A stretch of DNA of 64,000 nt from Bacteroidales bacterium UBA4788 (lineage in GTDB: Bacteria > Bacteroidota > Bacteroidia > Bacteroidales > VadinHA17). A model generated the notes under the pieces. The model was not told the DNA's origin and did not search any database. It worked only from the letters and a program-made list of their open reading frames with translations. A program made the position numbers and the translations under genes. Positions 59,690-64,000 of this stretch are shown here, piece by piece. Position 1 is the stretch's first letter. Every line of letters begins with the position of its first letter. The stretch lies in contig DHGW01000092.1 in assembly GCA_002402965.1 (NCBI GenBank), positions 55,779-119,778 of the forward strand, given 5' to 3'.

Positions 59690-62491
59690 TTATTTCAGCA
59701 GCTCATCAGCCCTGGCTTTCGCCTCTGCAATGATCAAGTCTGCTTTGGCATTTGCTTCCGAAACAAGCCTTGTGGCTTGCCTGTCAGCCTCTTTGTTAAG
59801 CGCATCGGCTGTCTTTTTGGCTGCCATGACTGCTATTGCGCCCCTCGCCTCCGCATCCTTCACGAGATTCTTTCCCCGGAGGTCTGCCTCTTCGCGTATA
59901 GCCCTGGCTGACGATTCTGCCTCTTTACGCAGCATATCCGCCTTCTCCTCAGCCTCCTTGATGATTCTGTCGGCCTGCTCCCTGGCAGCCTCGTTTACCT
60001 TCTCAGTCACCTCTTCCGTCACTGCGGTGGTAACGGCGCTGACAGGACTGACTCCCTCCTGACCGCCGGCGCCACCTGCAAATACGGGAGTGATGACCGG
60101 GTCTGTGAAGGTACCTCCAACCTTAAGGTTAACCTTGATTATCTCCGGAGGGGTGATGCTGAGACCCAATGCCGCAAGCTGGGTGGAAAATGCCCCCATA
60201 AGGGCTGCCGCAGACTCTCCCAGCTCAGCACTGGGTATCTCCGTTTTGACAAGGTAATTGATGGTACGGTCAATCCCCTGGTCTCCTGAGACATTCAACT
60301 TTATATTGCCGAGCTTCGTGTCGAAGGGTTTGACAAAAAGACGCCCGTCGTTGATGATAAAGGTCGCCCGGAGGTCCTTTAAAATATTGGTGTAAGCCGG
60401 ATTGATCTTCAGCAGGCTCTTCATCCTGTCAAAGGATTTTGATTCAAGTATCTGAACCGATTCAGAGGTGAGCTCCCCGCTGCCTGAAATTGTGTTCAGC
60501 AGAGGCATCATGCTGCTGTTCAGCAGGCTCCTGAAATCCATCCTCACTGTCACGTTGCCTCCCAGTCCTGCCGCTGCCGGTATAAGTTGCCGGACCGTAT
60601 TGAAGGCATTGAATGTCTCTTTGATCTTGACGGCGCTTATAAGCATATCTGCATCAATCTGCGGCTTGAGCGAGTCACGCGTGTCATAGGATGCGTTCAT
60701 GAGCATCGTGCCCCCAAGCGCCTTCATGCCTGTCTCGCTTAAGGTCACAACGCCGTCACGGACGAGAATATTCCCCGTAACATCATTTGCTGCAAGCCTG
60801 CCATAGGTCAGCCTGTCAACGTCAGCATCAAATGTAAAGTCGATGTTTTCCGGAATCTGAATGACTTCCATCACGGTTGTGTCTGTATCCAGGGTGTCTG
60901 ACGGAAATATATCGAGGATCTCATTCAGGTCAACCGCCTCTGATTTCAATGACATATTGCCTTTCAGTATTCCGTCAGAGAAGAGATAAGGTATATAATT
61001 CTCCAACCTGCCTGAAAGGGTGAAATCGCTCTTCTCCCCCATCATGGCTGTCATGCCGGTAATCTCTGCAAATGCAGGACTGAATACAAATGCTGCGCTG
61101 TTTATTTTGATGGCTGGCATATCCGTCATCGTCATAGCCATGTCTGATATTTTGAGGTTTCCCGCAGCCTTGAACTGGTCGTACATTTTATTCTCCAGCA
61201 TTGACATCCGGCCTGCCATCTCAAGAGAGACGTCAATCAGTCCGTTAAGGGTGATGCTGTCAAGCGGGATGGCCTGCTGCAGTTTTTCCAGGTCGATCTT
61301 TCCCCTGGCGGCAGCGGCTACTGAAGGATCACTGAGTGGTGTTGCCAGTTTCATTGTCATGTCGAAGGGGTTGCCTGCCAGTTCGAAGTGGAACCGGCTG
61401 ACATCGACGGTGGTGTTGTCCATCTCCTGCCCGTCAGTCTGTACTTTGGCGTTAATATTAATAGCGGTGATCTTTTCCGGGAGATCGGGATAGCTTATCA
61501 CACCGTCCATCACAGCAAGATTTGCAGCAACATCAGGCAGGGTGCTGTCGGCGGAGCTGTAAATGCCCTTGACGGTACCGTCAAATGTGAAAGTTCCCGA
61601 AGCCTTTAGCTCCTCGAAGCCCTTCATATAAAAGGCTGGAACAAGTGAAAGCAGCGATTTGAATGTGGTCTCCGGAGCATTGAAGAGCAGGTCGAGGTCA
61701 ATATCATCGCCTGGCATAGCAGCCGTACCCGAGAGGTTGAGTACTATATCATTTATAGTTAGCCTGTTATCCCTGAGGGTGAACTTCATTGAATCAGTAA
61801 GGGCATCAACTTCAGCCTGGAATCCGACCGCTGCGTCGGTTAGGTAAGAGATATCGTCCATCATGAAATCCACGCTTCCGGCAGCGAGATCCATTGCAAT
61901 ATCAGTCCTGGCGGCACTCATATTTCCGGAGAGATTGAAATCCAGGTCCCCGATACTGGCTGCCATATCCGACTGCATGTCGTTATAATGAATCCGACCG
62001 TCACTTATAATGAATTTATTCAGTGCCACCTTCAGAGATGACGGCTGCTCAGTGGCTGTTGTATCCTCAACCTGATCCGGTGTCTCTTTCATGATATCCC
62101 AGTTTGCCATCCCGTCCTGGCGGACGATTGCATTAACCAGCATGTCATCAACTGTAACGGATTTGATTTCATAACCGCTGTCACCGAACAGGCTCCTCAG
62201 GTTGAATATCAGGGAGAATGATTTCACCGCTGCAAGGGTATCGCCCTCGAATTGGTCCATTCCCGTAATACTCAGGCTATTCAGTGTAAATGAAGCATTT
62301 GGGAATGCCCTGAAAAGGCTTAGCTTGTAGTCTGAAAACGCCACCCTGGCATTGACCCTGGAGTTGATTTCGCGTTCAACCCTGTCCTTTATTTTTTCCT
62401 TGAATATAACCGGAACGATTAGTCCTGCTGCAACGATCAGCACCAGCAATGATCCGATAATAATACCGGTGATTTTTAATCCCTTTTTCAT
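59690..62491 (-). CDS. AsmA-family protein with C-terminal coiled-coil tail
   Basis: About 933 residues starting at MKKGLKITGI (62491). One N-terminal TM helix (residues 5-25) precedes a long AsmA-like body of beta-strand repeats (NSRVNARVAFSDYKLSLFRAFPNASFTL, then ITVKSVTVDD-like strands), a family linked to lipid transport between membranes. A C-terminal domain near 640-800 resembles the AsmA C region (GNVTVRMDFRSLL). The last ~110 residues are alanine- and glutamate-rich coiled coil made of AEEKADMLRKEAESSAR-type repeats, which AsmA proteins normally lack. It follows the FNR-type regulator gene after 4 bp. Confidence 0.82.
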   Translation of the reverse strand: MKKGLKITGIIIGSLLVLIVAAGLIVPVIFKEKIKDRVEREINSRVNARVAFSDYKLSLFRAFPNASFTLNSLSITGMDQFEGDTLAAVKSFSLIFNLRSLFGDSGYEIKSVTVDDMLVNAIVRQDGMANWDIMKETPDQVEDTTATEQPSSLKVALNKFIISDGRIHYNDMQSDMAASIGDLDFNLSGNMSAARTDIAMDLAAGSVDFMMDDISYLTDAAVGFQAEVDALTDSMKFTLRDNRLTINDIVLNLSGTAAMPGDDIDLDLLFNAPETTFKSLLSLVPAFYMKGFEELKASGTFTFDGTVKGIYSSADSTLPDVAANLAVMDGVISYPDLPEKITAININAKVQTDGQEMDNTTVDVSRFHFELAGNPFDMTMKLATPLSDPSVAAAARGKIDLEKLQQAIPLDSITLNGLIDVSLEMAGRMSMLENKMYDQFKAAGNLKISDMAMTMTDMPAIKINSAAFVFSPAFAEITGMTAMMGEKSDFTLSGRLENYIPYLFSDGILKGNMSLKSEAVDLNEILDIFPSDTLDTDTTVMEVIQIPENIDFTFDADVDRLTYGRLAANDVTGNILVRDGVVTLSETGMKALGGTMLMNASYDTRDSLKPQIDADMLISAVKIKETFNAFNTVRQLIPAAAGLGGNVTVRMDFRSLLNSSMMPLLNTISGSGELTSESVQILESKSFDRMKSLLKINPAYTNILKDLRATFIINDGRLFVKPFDTKLGNIKLNVSGDQGIDRTINYLVKTEIPSAELGESAAALMGAFSTQLAALGLSITPPEIIKVNLKVGGTFTDPVITPVFAGGAGGQEGVSPVSAVTTAVTEEVTEKVNEAAREQADRIIKEAEEKADMLRKEAESSARAIREEADLRGKNLVKDAEARGAIAVMAAKKTADALNKEADRQATRLVSEANAKADLIIAEAKARADELLK

Positions 62492-62495
62492 ATTT

Positions 62496-63176
62496 TCAAC
62501 CTTTTGCACTTATCATTAACAGAGATTCCCTTTTCTTGATTTCAATCTTCTTTCCCGAGACTGATATAATTTTATCCTTTTCAAATTCAGCCAGTATGCG
62601 GCTTACGCTCTCCCTGGAAGAATCGATGAGGTTCCCTATCTCTTCCTGACTGATGGGAAGGGTGAAGCTGTCAGAATCATAAATCGGCCCGGCCATTTCA
62701 AGAATGACATCGGCAATCTTCCCCCTGATCTGTTTCTGGGAACGGTTTACACATCTGTTGTAAATCTCGAGCTCATTACGGCAAATGTCTATTATTATCT
62801 CATATGAGAAGTCGGGGTTTGAATAGAGAAGGTTCCTGAAGGTTGTAATGTCTATGAAACAAGCCTCAACTTCATCGATGGCAGTGATTGAGTACTGGTT
62901 GATCTTGTCTCCGAAGGTTGTTGGTAATCCGAGGTAACCGGGTGCCTTGACGATCCTGACAATCTGGTCACCGTAAGGTCCCTCGATGTGCAATTTGATC
63001 AGCCCGCTCCGGAGATATACCACGTTCGTTGAAAGCATGCCCTGCTTGATGAGAACATGGCCTTTCTTAAAGCTTGTCAGTGCGCAGTTGAAGGAGAGCG
63101 ATTCAGTCTCCGCATCCTTCAGCTTCTTTGCTGCCTTGGACTTGACGGAACAGTGCCTGCATTCATTTCTTATCAT
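62496..63176 (-). CDS. Crp/Fnr-family regulator, FNR-like with N-terminal cysteines
   Basis: A 226-residue regulator. The N terminus carries Cys6 and Cys9 (NECRHCSV), Cys31 follows, and Cys106 (VEACFIDITTF) stands where FNR has its core Cys in the same structural spot. That arrangement could hold an oxygen-sensing iron-sulfur cluster. A cyclic-nucleotide-binding-type barrel fills about 30-145, and the C-terminal HTH has the recognition helix SRESVSRIL with the Glu-x-x-Ser-Arg set of FNR. A consensus palindrome sits directly upstream. It precedes the AsmA-like gene by 4 bp and is divergent to the DsrE-like genes. Confidence 0.88.
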   Translation of the reverse strand: MIRNECRHCSVKSKAAKKLKDAETESLSFNCALTSFKKGHVLIKQGMLSTNVVYLRSGLIKLHIEGPYGDQIVRIVKAPGYLGLPTTFGDKINQYSITAIDEVEACFIDITTFRNLLYSNPDFSYEIIIDICRNELEIYNRCVNRSQKQIRGKIADVILEMAGPIYDSDSFTLPISQEEIGNLIDSSRESVSRILAEFEKDKIISVSGKKIEIKKRESLLMISAKG

Positions 63177-63194
63177 TCAGATGAGTTTAAAAAG

Positions 63195-63210
63195 TGTGAT
63201 CCAGATCACA
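63195..63210. promoter_or_regulatory. CRP/FNR-type binding site
   Basis: TGTGAT-CCAG-ATCACA is a perfect palindrome that matches the CRP consensus TGTGA-N6-TCACA and, in the same register, the FNR half-sites TGAT-N4-ATCA. It lies 18 bp before the FNR-like start and about 90 bp before the divergent DsrE-like gene. A half-site TGATCACA recurs at 63275-63282. Autoregulation and control of the neighbour are both plausible. Confidence 0.8.
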
Positions 63211-63300
63211 AACTTACATAATAGACCTCACACCCGGAAGTGAAATTCTGAAAAAAAGAAAGGCGTTATTTGCCTGATCACAAAACCAAACCAAAACCTC

Positions 63301-63669
63301 ATGGAAACAACAGACAAAATTGTAGTCATTAGTACTACAGGACCTGAATTTCAGGAAAAAGCCACTCTGCCATTCGTTGTTGCCACAGCTGCTCAGACAG
63401 TGGACACGCATGTTGTTATAATTCTGCAGGCGTCAGCTGTTCTGCTGGCAAAAAAAGGAATCGCGCAGAATGTGAACTCCCCAGGCCTGATGCCGCTGAA
63501 GCAGCTTATGGACACATTTATTGAACTTGGGGGAGAGCTCCTGATATGCAATCCATGCATCAAGGAAAGGCATATCACCGATGACGAACTGGTACCGGGT
63601 GCAAAGCCCATTGCGGCAGGAACGGTAGTGACCGAGGTGCTGTCTGCCAAGGCCGTCCTGACCTACTGA
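63301..63669 (+). CDS. DsrE-family small protein
   Basis: A 122-residue soluble protein of the DsrE/DsrF-like fold. The N-terminal strand-helix IVVISTTGPEFQEKATLPFVVATAAQ and the C-terminal region around ELLICNPCIKER carry two cysteines (CNPC), a plausible sulfur-handling pair. DsrE-type proteins take part in sulfur transfer or are of unknown function. It sits opposite the FNR-type regulator, with a CRP/FNR box between, and 37 bp before a second DsrE-family gene. Confidence 0.8.
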   Translation: METTDKIVVISTTGPEFQEKATLPFVVATAAQTVDTHVVIILQASAVLLAKKGIAQNVNSPGLMPLKQLMDTFIELGGELLICNPCIKERHITDDELVPGAKPIAAGTVVTEVLSAKAVLTY

Positions 63670-63706
63670 TAAACATGAAAACATATAAATCAAACTATAT
63701 TCTGTG

Positions 63707-64000
63707 ATGCAAACGGAACTCACCAGTGAAATAAAAGACCTTAAATCAGAGATCGAAAATCTGAAGGCACAGATTGCCAGACTTGAGGACTCTCGCCAGG
63801 ATCAGCTCTCCATTGCTCTCATTGCAGGTGATCTTGACAAGATACTTGCAGCAATGATAATCGCCCTTGCCGCTGCAGCCCAGGATACGAAGGTCAAACT
63901 ATTCTTCTCATTCTGGTCGCTTTCTGCCCTCAGAGACAGGAAAAAGACAGCAAAAGGCAAGGATTTCATCTCAAAGATGTTCGGCATAATGCTTCCCAAG
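63707..64000 (+). CDS. DsrE2-like protein, N-terminal part (cut by window end)
   Basis: 98 codons are visible before the window ends, and the frame is open. A coiled-coil N terminus (about 1-32, KDLKSEIENLKAQIARLED) precedes SIALIAGDLDKILAAMIIALAAAAQ and KLFFSFWSLSALRD, the DsrE/DsrF/DrsH-like (DsrE2) domain start. Such proteins are associated with sulfur metabolism and membrane association. Length, cysteines and the C terminus cannot be judged. It probably forms a unit with the preceding DsrE-family gene. Confidence 0.75.
   Translation, partial: MQTELTSEIKDLKSEIENLKAQIARLEDSRQDQLSIALIAGDLDKILAAMIIALAAAAQDTKVKLFFSFWSLSALRDRKKTAKGKDFISKMFGIMLPK

Noticed and set aside
1..64000. CRISPR arrays, insertion sequences, integrases, tRNA genes
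   Set aside because: I found no regularly spaced repeats, transposase or integrase motifs, or tRNA cloverleaf with a terminal CCA-type stem while reading the window; I could not run a search tool.

Overview
The window looks like chromosomal DNA from a member of the Bacteroidota, probably an anaerobic Bacteroidales-type lineage. Evidence includes Bacteroidota-type promoters (-7 box TAnnTTTG, often with TTG or TTTG 18-21 bases upstream), a secreted protein with a type IX secretion C-terminal signal, a PorE-like type IX protein, TonB-dependent receptors, a BtuG-type surface propeller, and family proteins typical of the phylum (DUF4293, DUF5916, DUF5106). I see no rRNA, tRNA, CRISPR array, insertion sequence or prophage. 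Coding density is very high and several convergent gene pairs overlap at their 3' ends.

Layout. 1-1457: thiol-disulfide protein with a thioredoxin-like end. 1451-10105 (minus): cobalamin riboswitch followed by btuB, btuG-like, a secreted trypsin-fold protease, btuF, btuC and btuD. 10138-16041 (minus): lacI-type regulator, transglutaminase-like lipoprotein and GH92 alpha-mannosidase. 16077-21967 (minus): DUF349 protein, pyrG, yidC. 22118-30472: a small membrane protein, a C39-peptidase ABC exporter, an ECF-like sigma factor, a membrane-anchored TPR-CHAT protease, a 45-residue double-glycine leader peptide, a TPR membrane protein and a soluble histidine-kinase-like protein. 30521-37260 (minus): three phosphatases, queE and a PorE-like protein in one tight operon. 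37344-41429 (plus): NamZ-like muramidase, TauE-type permease, IMPACT-family protein, pyrB, pyrI. 41422-54838: housekeeping genes on both strands (DUF4293, DUF5916, nucleoside phosphorylase, wecB, rny, a structured RNA, zapA, M23 peptidase, sugar nucleotidyltransferase, cutC, C69 dipeptidase, rplS). 54946-62491 (minus): Ig-like lipoprotein paired with a TonB receptor, then an AsmA-like protein. 62496-64000: FNR-type regulator facing two DsrE-family genes across a CRP/FNR box; the last gene runs off the window.

Two regions deserve most attention. The first is 22.3-30.5 kb, where a peptide with a textbook double-glycine leader sits among an active peptidase-exporter, a sigma factor, a periplasm-facing CHAT protease and a TPR membrane protein shaped like an anti-sigma factor. 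I read this as a candidate peptide-secretion and protease-signalling module; the link between its parts is inference. The second is the riboswitch-led B12 operon, which contains a secreted lysyl-endopeptidase-like protease packed between btuG and btuF.
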